Below the pieces are notes generated by a model, which ran no database searches, was not told the origin of the DNA, and saw only the letters and a program-made list of their open reading frames with translations. Positions 25,293-33,843 of a stretch of 64,000 bases of DNA are shown in pieces. Location of the stretch: the NCBI GenBank assembly GCA_037146715.1, contig JBAWWO010000004.1, positions 1-64,000 of the forward strand. The letters run 5' to 3'. A program made the translations under genes and the position numbers. The DNA is from Alphaproteobacteria bacterium. GTDB taxonomy: Bacteria; Pseudomonadota; Alphaproteobacteria; UBA7879; UBA5542. Each line of letters opens with the position of its first letter. The stretch's first letter is position 1.

Positions 25293-26392
25293 AAAAAATT
25301 TGCCATATTATTACAAGTTTGAATCAGGGTGGGGCAGAAGAAATGCTCTATAAGCTATTAGAGCACGGGCACCGGAAAAAGTTTGAAAATATTGTTGTTT
25401 CTTTGCAAACGAAAGGGGTTTATGGCGATCAAATAGAAGCTTTGGGAATCCCCGTTTATGCATTGAGTATGACGGGTATTTTGTCTTTTTTTAAAGGGGT
25501 TTCCATCTATTCCAAAATCATCAAGAAACACAAACCAGATATCATTCAATGTTGGATGTATCATGCGATTTTTTTTGGCATGCTTTTCAAAATATTTTCC
25601 TTAAAAGCCAAGCTGCTTTTTAATATCAGGGCCAGTTTAGATGGTCTTCAATATGAAAACAGTTTGTTAAAAATACTGATCAAGATGGGGTCTTATTTTT
25701 CCAACACCTCAGACCGCATTATTTATAATTCTTTCTATGCGGCCAAACAGCATGAACAAATGGGGTGGTGTTCTGATAAGACGGTGGTTATTCCCAACGG
25801 ATTTAACCTAAAAATTTTCAAAGCATCCAAGAAAATTTATGATCAATTTAGACAAGATAGAAGATTAGATGCTGACACGAAAATTGTGGGTATGATTGCC
25901 CGGCATCATCCCATTAAAAACCAAGAAGGTTTTTTAAAGGTGATTGAAATTCTTTCTAAAAATGATTTAAAAGATGTTGTTTTTTTGTTGATAGGGAAAG
26001 GCTGTCGTGATCTGGGGCGCACAGATATTAGAACTCATGTTTTATATATGGAAAATAGGCCAACATCAGAAGTCTTACCGGCCTTTGATGTATTTGTTTT
26101 GCCATCATGGGGGGAAAGTTTCCCTAATGTTGTGGGGGAAGCAATGGCATGTGGCATTCCTTGTGTTGTGACAGATGTTGGGGATTGCCAAAAAATAGTT
26201 GGCTCTTTAGGAGCAGTTGTTAAGCCAGGGGACTACGAAAAAATGGCGGAGCAAATTTTAAAATATTTAAATTTTTCTCATGCGCAAAAAAAAGAATATA
26301 TTCAAAAAAGTGAAAAACACTTAAAAGAAAATTATGACTTGCCGATGATTGTGGAAAAATATGAAAGTTTGTATCAGGAGACCTTGAAATAA
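25289..26392 (+). CDS. family 4 glycosyltransferase
   Basis: A 367-residue GT-B fold enzyme. The N-terminus MKKICHIITSLNQGGAEEML is the acceptor-domain signature of GT4 enzymes. The donor domain contains VGMIARHHPIKNQEGFL and the ExFPNVVGEAMACGIPCVVTD nucleotide-sugar motif near residues 270-290. It should transfer a sugar from a nucleotide donor onto a lipid-linked or surface glycan at the cytoplasmic face. The gene overlaps rsmD by 4 bp and is followed 1 bp later by asnB, a pairing common in polysaccharide gene clusters. Donor and acceptor are unknown. Confidence 0.9.
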   Translation: MKKICHIITSLNQGGAEEMLYKLLEHGHRKKFENIVVSLQTKGVYGDQIEALGIPVYALSMTGILSFFKGVSIYSKIIKKHKPDIIQCWMYHAIFFGMLFKIFSLKAKLLFNIRASLDGLQYENSLLKILIKMGSYFSNTSDRIIYNSFYAAKQHEQMGWCSDKTVVIPNGFNLKIFKASKKIYDQFRQDRRLDADTKIVGMIARHHPIKNQEGFLKVIEILSKNDLKDVVFLLIGKGCRDLGRTDIRTHVLYMENRPTSEVLPAFDVFVLPSWGESFPNVVGEAMACGIPCVVTDVGDCQKIVGSLGAVVKPGDYEKMAEQILKYLNFSHAQKKEYIQKSEKHLKENYDLPMIVEKYESLYQETLK

Positions 26393-26393
26393 T

Positions 26394-28286
26394 ATGTGTG
26401 GTATTTTTGGTTTCTACGGTCCCAGAGCTGGGAAAATTTCTGAAGAGGTTCCTCGTCAAATGCAAAAACTTTTGCATCACCGGGGCCCCGACGATGGGGG
26501 CTTGTGGACAGAAGAATCTGTTACCTTTGGTCAGACACGTCTTTCCATTCTTGATTTATCTCCTGCGGGGCATCAGCCCATGTTTTCGGCGTCCGGCCGT
26601 TTTGCCATCACCTTTAATGGGGAAATTTATAACTTTCTTTCCCTAAAAAAAACCTTAATTGAACGGGGTTTTTCTAGTGCTTTTCGGGGGCACAGTGATA
26701 CGGAAATTTTGTTGGAGTGCCTAGAACATTTAGGTATTCAAGAAACCCTTTCCAAAAGTGTGGGCATGTTTGCCTTTGCCCTGTGGGACAGGCAAACAAA
26801 AACCCTGTATTTGGGACGGGATCGGTTTGGGGAAAAACCCCTCTACTATGGCATTCAAAAAGGAATACTGGCTTTTGCATCGGAATTGAAAGCTTTAAAA
26901 CCTTTAAAGGATTTATGGGATTTTCAGGTGAATGAAGATATTTTAAAACCCTATGTTCAATATGGGTACATACCAGGCACAGCCTCAGTTTTTAAAAATA
27001 TTTGGAAAGTTCAACCGGGAACGTATTTGGAAATTCATGAGAATTTAGAGCCCAAATCTCATGTGTATTGGTCAGCAGTTGATCAGGCAGAAAGGTCCCG
27101 CAATAACCAGCTTCAGGTTTCTTTTTCTGAAGCCAAAAGCATGCTGGCAGACAAATTAAAGGAAAGCATTTCCTTGCAAAAAGTGGCAGATGTTCCTGTT
27201 GGGGCTTTTTTGTCCGGGGGGGTGGATTCCTCTTTGGTGGCGGCTCTTATGCAAAGTGTTTCTAAGCACCCTGTTAAAACTTTTACCATTGGCTTCCATG
27301 AAAGCAAATTTGATGAGGCACCCTATGCTAAACAGGTGGCTGAGAACCTAAAAACAGATCATACAGAAGTTTATTTAACGCAAAAAGAAACCCTGGATAT
27401 TGTGGCGGATATTCCAAAGATTTATTCTGAACCCTTTGCAGATTCATCCCAAATCCCAACCTATCTTGTGAGTCGTATCGCCCGCAAAAATGTGACCGTT
27501 TGTATTTCAGGTGATGGGGGGGACGAACTCTTTGGGGGCTACGGGCGGTATTTCCATGGTCAAAAAATTTGGGATCTGGTGAAACACCTGCCGAATCCTT
27601 TGCCCAAGGTAATGGGCCATGTTTTAAAAGGGGTGCCTGAGCAGCTTCAAGTGGGGGGATTCCCCCTGGGAGATAAGGCCCATAAATTGTCAGATCTTTT
27701 CAAAAAGGCAAACTCAAGAGAAGATGTCTATAATTACCTGATTTCAGCTGAACGGGATCCAGATCAACTGGTTTTGAATCATTCAAAGAATTCTTATAGT
27801 CCGCTTAAAGCAGGAGATCTTTCCTATCAAGAATGGATGATGCTGACAGATTCTGTGACTTATTTAACAGATGATATTTTGGTCAAAGTTGATCGGGCAG
27901 CTATGGCCAATAGCTTGGAAACGCGGGTGCCTTTGTTGGACCATCGCATTTTTGAATTTGCTTGGCAGTTGCCTCTCTCTTATAAAATTCAGGGCGGGCA
28001 GGGCAAAGTGATTCTGAAATCTTTATTGGCAGACTACATCCCTCAAAATTTGATTGATCGACCCAAGATGGGGTTCGGCATTCCCTATGGGGATTGGCTG
28101 CGTCACGAACTTAAGCCCTGGGCCAATGATCTTTTGTCACAAAAAAATTTGAAAGAGCAGGGATTTTTTAATCCAGAACGGGTAGAAAATTATTGGCAGG
28201 AGCACCTAAGCGAAAAGAGACAGTGGCAACACATTCTATGGAATATCTTGATGTTTCAGGGATGGTTGAGGGAGTGGGACGTTTAA
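26394..28286 (+). CDS. asnB: asparagine synthetase, glutamine-hydrolysing
   Basis: A 630-residue two-domain enzyme. Cys2 of MCGIFGFYG is the glutaminase nucleophile, with RLSILDLSPAGHQPM and FNGEIYNF in the class II amidotransferase domain. The synthetase domain has the PP-loop SGGVDSS near residue 275 and SGDGGDELFGGYGRY. The length fits the long AsnB subfamily (about 600-640) often found in exopolysaccharide clusters, where it may amidate a sugar or supply asparagine. It ends the mutS-led plus-strand run and is convergent with the pilus-like operon. No terminator is obvious in the 58-bp gap. Confidence 0.94.
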   Translation: MCGIFGFYGPRAGKISEEVPRQMQKLLHHRGPDDGGLWTEESVTFGQTRLSILDLSPAGHQPMFSASGRFAITFNGEIYNFLSLKKTLIERGFSSAFRGHSDTEILLECLEHLGIQETLSKSVGMFAFALWDRQTKTLYLGRDRFGEKPLYYGIQKGILAFASELKALKPLKDLWDFQVNEDILKPYVQYGYIPGTASVFKNIWKVQPGTYLEIHENLEPKSHVYWSAVDQAERSRNNQLQVSFSEAKSMLADKLKESISLQKVADVPVGAFLSGGVDSSLVAALMQSVSKHPVKTFTIGFHESKFDEAPYAKQVAENLKTDHTEVYLTQKETLDIVADIPKIYSEPFADSSQIPTYLVSRIARKNVTVCISGDGGDELFGGYGRYFHGQKIWDLVKHLPNPLPKVMGHVLKGVPEQLQVGGFPLGDKAHKLSDLFKKANSREDVYNYLISAERDPDQLVLNHSKNSYSPLKAGDLSYQEWMMLTDSVTYLTDDILVKVDRAAMANSLETRVPLLDHRIFEFAWQLPLSYKIQGGQGKVILKSLLADYIPQNLIDRPKMGFGIPYGDWLRHELKPWANDLLSQKNLKEQGFFNPERVENYWQEHLSEKRQWQHILWNILMFQGWLREWDV

Positions 28287-28344
28287 AACTTAGATTGTTA
28301 TTTTGCTATCACCTTCCTACACTGTCTTGACCTGTGGATCCATA

Positions 28345-29400
28345 CTAGATCGGATGTTGACGCAACCTCTCAACAAACTCTACTTTCTTTTCAATTTGGG
28401 GCTGCTGGGCAACAAGAGAATCATAGGCAGAAATTTTATTTTTTAGACTAGCATAGGCTGTCAAAAATTTCTGTGTTTCCAGTTTTAGGGTTTCCTGTTG
28501 TTCATTTAAAACATGTTTTATAATAAGTCCCTGGCAAATAAAAACGATGCTTAAAACTAATAACCCGGTGGAAATAAAAGTGGTCGCTTGATGAATCCAG
28601 GTCCGAACTAATTGGGCACTAAGCTGGGTATTTTCGAGTGTCAGATAGGAAGAGTCGCAAAAGACAAAAAAGGACCCCAGCACATGATAGGGAGAAAAAT
28701 CCCCCGACCCAATTAACCCCAAATCTGCCATTAATTTTCCAGTATTTTCTGGCAGAGTGAAATCTAGAATATTTATATTTTCAGGATTTATACCTGTTTG
28801 CTTATGAATAAATTCTAGAGTATTTTCCAATTCTTGAAAGACACCTACGGGGCGATCAATATTAAAAAAACGAGCAAAGTAGAACTGACCATGTAAGATT
28901 ATGCTGTGTCGGCAGCCCTTTTTGGCATCTCCATAAATTACTACTGTCCAAGGAGTTTGAAGCACTTTTTTGGGAAGATCTGCCAACGCAACGGGCATGC
29001 TTAGAATTTTATATAGGGGTCTTTTTTGTTCCTTAAAATCATCAAACCATTCTTTAAGGGCAGGTGTTGTTTTAACGCGGGCCCCTAGGTAATAATTTGG
29101 CATGATTCGTTTATAGCCAGCAAAATCCTGATCTCTTAGAGCAGTCTTTTTTCGGTTGCGCATCAATAGAAGTTGATCCCATATTTTCAAAGATCCCAAA
29201 CTATCTATGGAAAATTTTTGAGAGGCGGTGTCTAAAACCAGCACACAGGGAATAGTTGGATTTGTATCAAGATATTTTTTAAATTGAGAGGCTTTAAAGT
29301 CTTGAAGGCCATCAAAAAATTGGGGATCTGTCAGATGATTTTGGGTAATAAAATTGGCCCATACGCCGCCATCTGTAAAAATGAAAATAGCTTTGATCAT
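28345..29400 (-). CDS. PilM/N- or GspL-like protein, apparently short at the C-terminus
   Basis: A 351-residue protein with a soluble N-terminal part of about 270 residues, one TM (about 276-297, TFISTGLLVLSIVFICQGLI) and a 50-residue coiled-coil tail ending abruptly at RLRQHPI. The layout is that of GspL, or of PilM fused to PilN, but the periplasmic ferredoxin-like domain expected after the coiled coil is missing. Family assignment rests on architecture and on being translationally coupled (TAATG) to the GspF-like gene. It would be the assembly-platform partner of the ATPase. Truncation or a lineage-specific short form are both possible. Confidence 0.55.
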   Translation of the reverse strand: MIKAIFIFTDGGVWANFITQNHLTDPQFFDGLQDFKASQFKKYLDTNPTIPCVLVLDTASQKFSIDSLGSLKIWDQLLLMRNRKKTALRDQDFAGYKRIMPNYYLGARVKTTPALKEWFDDFKEQKRPLYKILSMPVALADLPKKVLQTPWTVVIYGDAKKGCRHSIILHGQFYFARFFNIDRPVGVFQELENTLEFIHKQTGINPENINILDFTLPENTGKLMADLGLIGSGDFSPYHVLGSFFVFCDSSYLTLENTQLSAQLVRTWIHQATTFISTGLLVLSIVFICQGLIIKHVLNEQQETLKLETQKFLTAYASLKNKISAYDSLVAQQPQIEKKVEFVERLRQHPI

Positions 29401-30620
29401 TACAAACCAACCCCTGATAAACTTTCATAAAAAGGATAGAAAAGGGCAAAGACAAACCATAGAAGAATAACGCCCAAAAAAAGCAACAAAAGAGGTTGCA
29501 GAATGTCCGTTAGGAAAGACAGTGTGTCATTCACGTGATCGTTAAAATAACCTCGCAAATGGCCGAACGTTTCATCCAAACTATCGGTGCTTTCTCCCAC
29601 CTGAATCAAGTGGATCATAAAGGGAGGATATAGGGCGGTTTGGGCAAAGCTTTCCCCAAGGGTTTTCCCCTGTCGCAGACTTTGTTGAATAAAGTGGGTG
29701 CGTTGTTTTAAAAATCTGTTTGTAGATTGCTTTTCTAAAATTTCCAAGGCCCTTAAAATATCTATTTTGGCTGAAAATAAACTGGATAAAATTTCAGACT
29801 GAAAGCTTAGATCTTTCGCTTTTAACAAAGTTCCTAGCAGGGGAATTTTGTAAAGAATCTGATCAAGAGTAAGTCTGTAACGAGTTTGGGTATAAGCCCA
29901 CCAAGTCACAAAAATCATTCCTCCCATAATAGTAATAATCAATAATCCATAGGATTGAAAGCCGTGAAGAGTTCCTATCAAAAGACGAGTGCTTAGGGGA
30001 AGATTTTGGTGGGTTTGCAGAAAAAAATCTTGCAATTGCGGTAGTAAAAAATAGAACAAAGAAACCAGAATGCCCCCCACCATGACAAACAGGAACAGAG
30101 GGTATCTTAGAACAGATTTAAACTTATTTTTTAAAGCCTGTACCCACTTAAAATACTGGGCGATTTTATGGAAAGATTCTGCCAATTTCCCCGTAGATTC
30201 TGCCAGCTCTAACATTCCTTGCACATAAGGACCTTGAAAGGGCATCAGGTTTGCAAAAACTTGGGAAACCTTTTGGCCCTGGGTCAGCTGTAATAGGGCT
30301 TGTTCAAGGGCGGGTTTTATTTTTTTTGGGCAAATTTTCAGATAATCTTCAAGGGCTGTTTTTAATGATACACCCCCCTTAAGCAAATAAAAAAGATACA
30401 GGCACAGGGGTTCAAAATCTTTTTCTGTGGGTTTTGGACGCAGCAGAGACAGGGCAAAAAACTGTCGTCGACACCAGATAAGATCAATCCCCTTTTGGGA
30501 CAAAAAATTCAGGACCTCTTCTTTTGTAAGGGCAGGGAGGGTTCCCTGAAGCACCTGACCTTTTTGGTCTAGTCCCTTATAGGAAAATTTTTTGGTTATC
30601 CCTCTAGCCAAAATCCACAT
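29400..30620 (-). CDS. type II secretion/type IV pilus inner-membrane protein (GspF/PilC family)
   Basis: A 406-residue protein with two T2SF domains: cytoplasmic helical bundles at about 70-190 (GGVSLKTALEDYLKICP; LAESTGKLAESFHKIAQYF) and 270-380 (QIDI-like ILRALEILE; VGESTDSLDETFGHL). TMs lie near 170-195, 220-240 and 375-400. The N-terminal FSYKGLDQKGQVLQGTL is the usual GspF opening. It is the polytopic platform protein that couples the GspE/PilB ATPase to pseudopilus growth. It overlaps the ATPase gene by 17 bp and the next gene by 1 bp. Confidence 0.9.
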   Translation of the reverse strand: MWILARGITKKFSYKGLDQKGQVLQGTLPALTKEEVLNFLSQKGIDLIWCRRQFFALSLLRPKPTEKDFEPLCLYLFYLLKGGVSLKTALEDYLKICPKKIKPALEQALLQLTQGQKVSQVFANLMPFQGPYVQGMLELAESTGKLAESFHKIAQYFKWVQALKNKFKSVLRYPLFLFVMVGGILVSLFYFLLPQLQDFFLQTHQNLPLSTRLLIGTLHGFQSYGLLIITIMGGMIFVTWWAYTQTRYRLTLDQILYKIPLLGTLLKAKDLSFQSEILSSLFSAKIDILRALEILEKQSTNRFLKQRTHFIQQSLRQGKTLGESFAQTALYPPFMIHLIQVGESTDSLDETFGHLRGYFNDHVNDTLSFLTDILQPLLLLFLGVILLWFVFALFYPFYESLSGVGL

Positions 30621-32280
30621 TTCTTAACAATTCCTCCATGGAGGTTTCTCCGGCCTTCAGAGCATCAATGCCATGTTCTTTCAAAGATTTAAAACCCTGT
30701 TTTTTCGCTTTTTCTTCTAAAGAAAACAAGTCTTTATCCTCTGAAATATGGCGATTGATATCACCAGAACATTCCAAGATTTCCACAAGAGGCAAGCGCC
30801 CTCTATATCCTGTTTCAAAACAGTCTGGACATCCGTGAGCCCTATAGATGGGTCCGTTTTCTATGCCCAAAAGATCCTGTTCAGTTGGGGTCAGGATTGT
30901 TTCTTGTTTGCAGGTTGGACACAATCGCCGCACCAACCGTTGAGATAAAATTCCAATTATATTATTTCCCAAAATAGTGCGGGATACCCCTAAGTCCATC
31001 AGGCGTTCGACAACACCAAATACACTATTCGTGTGCAAGGTTGTGTATACTTGATGCCCTGTCATGGCTGCTCGGCAAGCCATTTGAGCTGTATCTGCAT
31101 CGCGCACTTCGCCTACAAAAATTACATCAGGATCTTGGCGTAAAATAGATCGAATTCCCTCAGCAAAGGTAAGGCCGCCTGCTTCTTTTATTTCTGTTTG
31201 ACGCACCAGAGGCATCTTGTATTCGATAGGTTGCTCTAGGGTCATGATATTAACGGAAGGAGAGGAAATTTTGTGCAGCAAAGAATAGAGAGTCGTCGTT
31301 TTTCCAACTCCCGTTGGACCCGTCACGATGATCATGCCTTCAGGTCGTTGAACAATACGATTTAATAGGTCTAGGGATTGTTCTGAAAAACCCAAGTTCT
31401 CCAAAGGGACCAAGGCTGTGGCTTGGTCTAAAATTCGGATCACAATATTTTCCCCCTGTCGAGTTGGGTGTGTTGCCACACGAAAATCCAGGGGGCGGTC
31501 GGCCACATGTATAGAAAATCGACCTGCTTGAGGCAAACGGCTTTCAGCAATATTCATCCCAGAGAAAACTTTTATGTGAACGCATAGGGACTCCCAAAAA
31601 TTTTTATGAAACTGAAAAGCCGGATGCAATACACCATCAATACGGTATCGAAGGCGTACATAATAATCATCAGGCTCAAAGTGAATGTCGGATGCATTTT
31701 TTTGAATGGCCTCCAGAAGAATAGATTGAAAAAGCCGGACAATAGGGCTTTCTGATAGGGTATTTTCTTTGGGGGAAGCCAATTCCTTTAGAATTTCTGT
31801 GACCTCTAAATTTTGGTCATAATGCTGTTGGATAGCCTCAAAAATTGCGGATTCTTTGGCAAAATAGGGCTTGATTTCAAGGATGTTCCCCACATGATGC
31901 TGCAGTTCATCCAAAGATAAAAGATGGGTAGGATCTGCCATGGCAATACCCATTTCAGTCCCTTTTTGATATAAAGGAATGGCCTTTAATTTTTCAGCCA
32001 AAGTTTTGGGAAATGGTCTGATCAGGTTGTGTTCAATCACAAAGTTTTTTAGATCAACTGTTTCAATTTTGTGGGTCTGATGAAAAAAGTCTTTAAGGTG
32101 CGTTTCTTCCAAAAAGCCCAAATCTAGCAACACTTGTTTTAGGGGTCTTCGGCTATTCTGGGATTCAATGCGCGCAATAATCAACTGATCTTGAGACAGA
32201 AATTTTTTGCTAATCAGTGTGTCACCCTCATCTTGCAGAGGCGATTCCTGAAGCAGAAAATAAGGATTTTTACGATGCAT
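30604..32280 (-). CDS. type II secretion/type IV pilus assembly ATPase (GspE/PilB family)
   Basis: A 558-residue secretion ATPase. An MshEN-like N-terminal domain occupies about 1-150 and the N2 domain about 185-290. The core has Walker A GPTGVGKTTT near residue 320, the Asp box VNIMTLEQPIEYKMP, Walker B DPDVIFVGEVRD and the His box MTGHQVYTTLHTN. A tetracysteine zinc motif (CPTC..CPDC) follows. All motifs are intact, so it should be active. It powers pseudopilin or pilin polymerisation. It overlaps the peptidase and GspF-like genes; no pilin or secretin lies in the window. Confidence 0.94.
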   Translation of the reverse strand: MHRKNPYFLLQESPLQDEGDTLISKKFLSQDQLIIARIESQNSRRPLKQVLLDLGFLEETHLKDFFHQTHKIETVDLKNFVIEHNLIRPFPKTLAEKLKAIPLYQKGTEMGIAMADPTHLLSLDELQHHVGNILEIKPYFAKESAIFEAIQQHYDQNLEVTEILKELASPKENTLSESPIVRLFQSILLEAIQKNASDIHFEPDDYYVRLRYRIDGVLHPAFQFHKNFWESLCVHIKVFSGMNIAESRLPQAGRFSIHVADRPLDFRVATHPTRQGENIVIRILDQATALVPLENLGFSEQSLDLLNRIVQRPEGMIIVTGPTGVGKTTTLYSLLHKISSPSVNIMTLEQPIEYKMPLVRQTEIKEAGGLTFAEGIRSILRQDPDVIFVGEVRDADTAQMACRAAMTGHQVYTTLHTNSVFGVVERLMDLGVSRTILGNNIIGILSQRLVRRLCPTCKQETILTPTEQDLLGIENGPIYRAHGCPDCFETGYRGRLPLVEILECSGDINRHISEDKDLFSLEEKAKKQGFKSLKEHGIDALKAGETSMEELLRNVDFG

Positions 32281-32764
32281 AGAGTCGATCTAAAAGTTGG
32301 GTTAGAAAGAAAGCAGCGAATAGAAATGGGGCAAAGGGTGTTTGCACATTTTTACTAAATCCCTCGGGCTTTACCCGCGGGACTAAAACAACGGAATGGC
32401 TCCCCGGGGCAAGCCCAGGGAAGACCGCCGAGGTACTGGTTTTCGTCCACACCCCCAACAACCCCATAATCCCACTTAGCACAAAGAACACGGGCAGGTT
32501 GTGCAGCCCCAAAGCAAAGGCCAAAAGGGGCATCAGTTTCAAGTCTCCGCCCCCTAGAATCAGAGATTGTTTTCTGTACAGAAAAAACACTACGACGGCG
32601 TAAAGAAGGGCAAAAGTAAGGCCAGCAGCTATAAAATGGGGAACTAAAAAGGTATTTGTTACAGTGCCCACTAGAATTAAAATGCCCAAGGAAATCAAAA
32701 GTCCATTCGGAACCTGTCGGCGTTTCAAATCAACCCACGAAATCCACAAGCCCATGGATACCAT
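32270..32764 (-). CDS. prepilin peptidase (A24 family), with repeat-derived insert
   Basis: A 164-residue membrane aspartyl protease that would cleave prepilin leaders. The two catalytic aspartates are visible: D11 in WISWVDLKRRQVPN and D74 in GGGDLKLMPLLAF. It lacks the N-terminal methylase domain of PilD, so it is of the small TadV/CpaA-like form. Residues about 115-135 (FPGLAPGSHSVVLVPRVKPE) are encoded by a family B palindromic repeat. They sit just before the QTPFAPFLFAAFF segment that corresponds to the conserved PFGPFL end of the family. The frame is kept. An ATG at 32755 is an alternative start. First gene of the pilus-like operon. Confidence 0.82.
   Translation of the reverse strand: MVSMGLWISWVDLKRRQVPNGLLISLGILILVGTVTNTFLVPHFIAAGLTFALLYAVVVFFLYRKQSLILGGGDLKLMPLLAFALGLHNLPVFFVLSGIMGLLGVWTKTSTSAVFPGLAPGSHSVVLVPRVKPEGFSKNVQTPFAPFLFAAFFLTQLLDRLYAS
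32361..32421. repeat. family B double palindrome inside a coding sequence
   Basis: Arm one is CCCTCGGG-CTTTA-CCCGCGGG at 32361-32381. Arm two, around 32399-32421, includes CCCCGGGGCAAGCCCAGGG and the GGGGAGCCATTC-type edge shared with 667-694. It is the same class of unit as 1660-1745 and 6852-6936, but here lies within the prepilin peptidase ORF and is translated. Confidence 0.8.
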
Positions 32765-32830
32765 GCCTAAGTGTATAAAACCTTCATATAAATATATGGT
32801 ACCACCATTTATTTGCTTTTATCTTCGCAA

Positions 32831-32863
32831 GGGCGCCAAACTTAGCACTAGAGAGTTTCGCCC
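32831..32863 (-). other. hairpin after the secreted acidic protein gene
   Basis: GGGCG..AAACT and AGTTTCGCCC pair across an 11-base loop, 26 bp beyond the stop of the minus-strand secreted protein gene. Only a short T-poor tail follows, so terminator function is uncertain. The surrounding 124-bp gap has no other feature. Confidence 0.3.
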
Positions 32864-32888
32864 AAGGGACGGAACTACAGAGATGTGC

Positions 32889-33602
32889 TTATTGTAGTGC
32901 CGTCTCTTCTTCCGAAGTATCCTCTGCTTTTTCCTCTGACGCATCTTCTGATTTCTCTGCTATTGGGGTATTAATAGTGCAACCCTCAAGAGAAAAAATA
33001 AGATCATCTGGCGCTGTCTGCAACAACTTTGGATCCACAGGGGCTACAGTTTCGAAAACAATAGTTTTATCTTCTTCCACATCATCATCAGCCTTGTCAG
33101 CTGCTTTGAGGAGCATTGCGAGCTCTTCAGGTGGCGTAAGTGTGAATCCACCAGAAATAGCAGTTTCCATATGGTTTTTAAGCTGTAAATTTCCCCCAAT
33201 TTCAATAATTCCATTTTGATCAATGGTGTCAGCCTTGAAGATCAAACCGTATAGGCCGGAAAGTTCTGTATTTTCCTCTATAATAATAGAGCCTACAGTT
33301 CCCTTTGGTGGAATCGTCATATCTTGGATCATAAGTTGAGCACTAAGCCATGTGTCGGGGATCACAAATTCTCCTTCACTGTTCCAATAGGGGATACCAT
33401 CTTCTTTTCTAATAAAAATAGAGGTGTTCTCTAAGGCCACTTCAGGATGAGGACTGAACCACTCTAAAAGCTCATAGGTCCCACTTCCCTGTGATAGGGC
33501 GGGAGAAGGTGTTCGAGCTTCCTCATCAGCTTGTGCTGCCGAATAGGCATTGGTGCTTAAGGTAAGCGCTAAAAGAGTGGTGGAAAGAAATTTAATTTTC
33601 AT
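32889..33602 (-). CDS. secreted acidic protein of unknown function
   Basis: A 237-residue protein with a Sec signal peptide (MKIKFLSTTLLALTLSTNAY, cleavage after SA) whose style matches that of the F-box protein. The mature part begins with an acidic/Pro stretch (DEEARTPSP). A middle region with alternating beta-like segments (IIIEENTELSGLYGLIFKAD) could be a small beta-helix or jelly-roll. It ends in an E/S/D-rich tail (SEDASEEKAEDTSEEE). I do not recognise the family. It follows the trcR-like gene after 240 bp of repeats and is probably transcribed on its own. Confidence 0.65.
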   Translation of the reverse strand: MKIKFLSTTLLALTLSTNAYSAAQADEEARTPSPALSQGSGTYELLEWFSPHPEVALENTSIFIRKEDGIPYWNSEGEFVIPDTWLSAQLMIQDMTIPPKGTVGSIIIEENTELSGLYGLIFKADTIDQNGIIEIGGNLQLKNHMETAISGGFTLTPPEELAMLLKAADKADDDVEEDKTIVFETVAPVDPKLLQTAPDDLIFSLEGCTINTPIAEKSEDASEEKAEDTSEEETALQ

Positions 33603-33701
33603 GCTAGTCCCCTTTATTTTTTTTTATTACTGAATTATTTGAAGGATTTGTATCAAAGGGCAGTGGGGCAGTCAAGGGGGTTTGTAAATTTTTATAAACC
33701 C

Positions 33702-33826
33702 CCGTCATTATTGAGGGGGGCGACGGTCGGAGAAGAATCCATCCTGGTGTGAGTAGTAACGGGGGGGCAAGAATAAGAAAACTGGATCTTTCGCCCCTCC
33801 CGCACGGGGGGGCTCAAGGATGACGG
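33702..33826. repeat. two inverted family A repeats
   Basis: A forward copy begins with CCGTCATTATTGAGGGG at about 33702 and runs to GAATCCATCCTGG near 33746. An inverted copy occupies about 33780-33826 (ACTGGATC ... CTCAAGGATGACGG). About 33 bp lie between them, including a seven-G run. Together they can fold as one long hairpin. They fill the gap between the trcR-like gene and the secreted acidic protein gene. Confidence 0.6.
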
Positions 33827-33843
33827 AAGAGCCTAGTTGTCTC

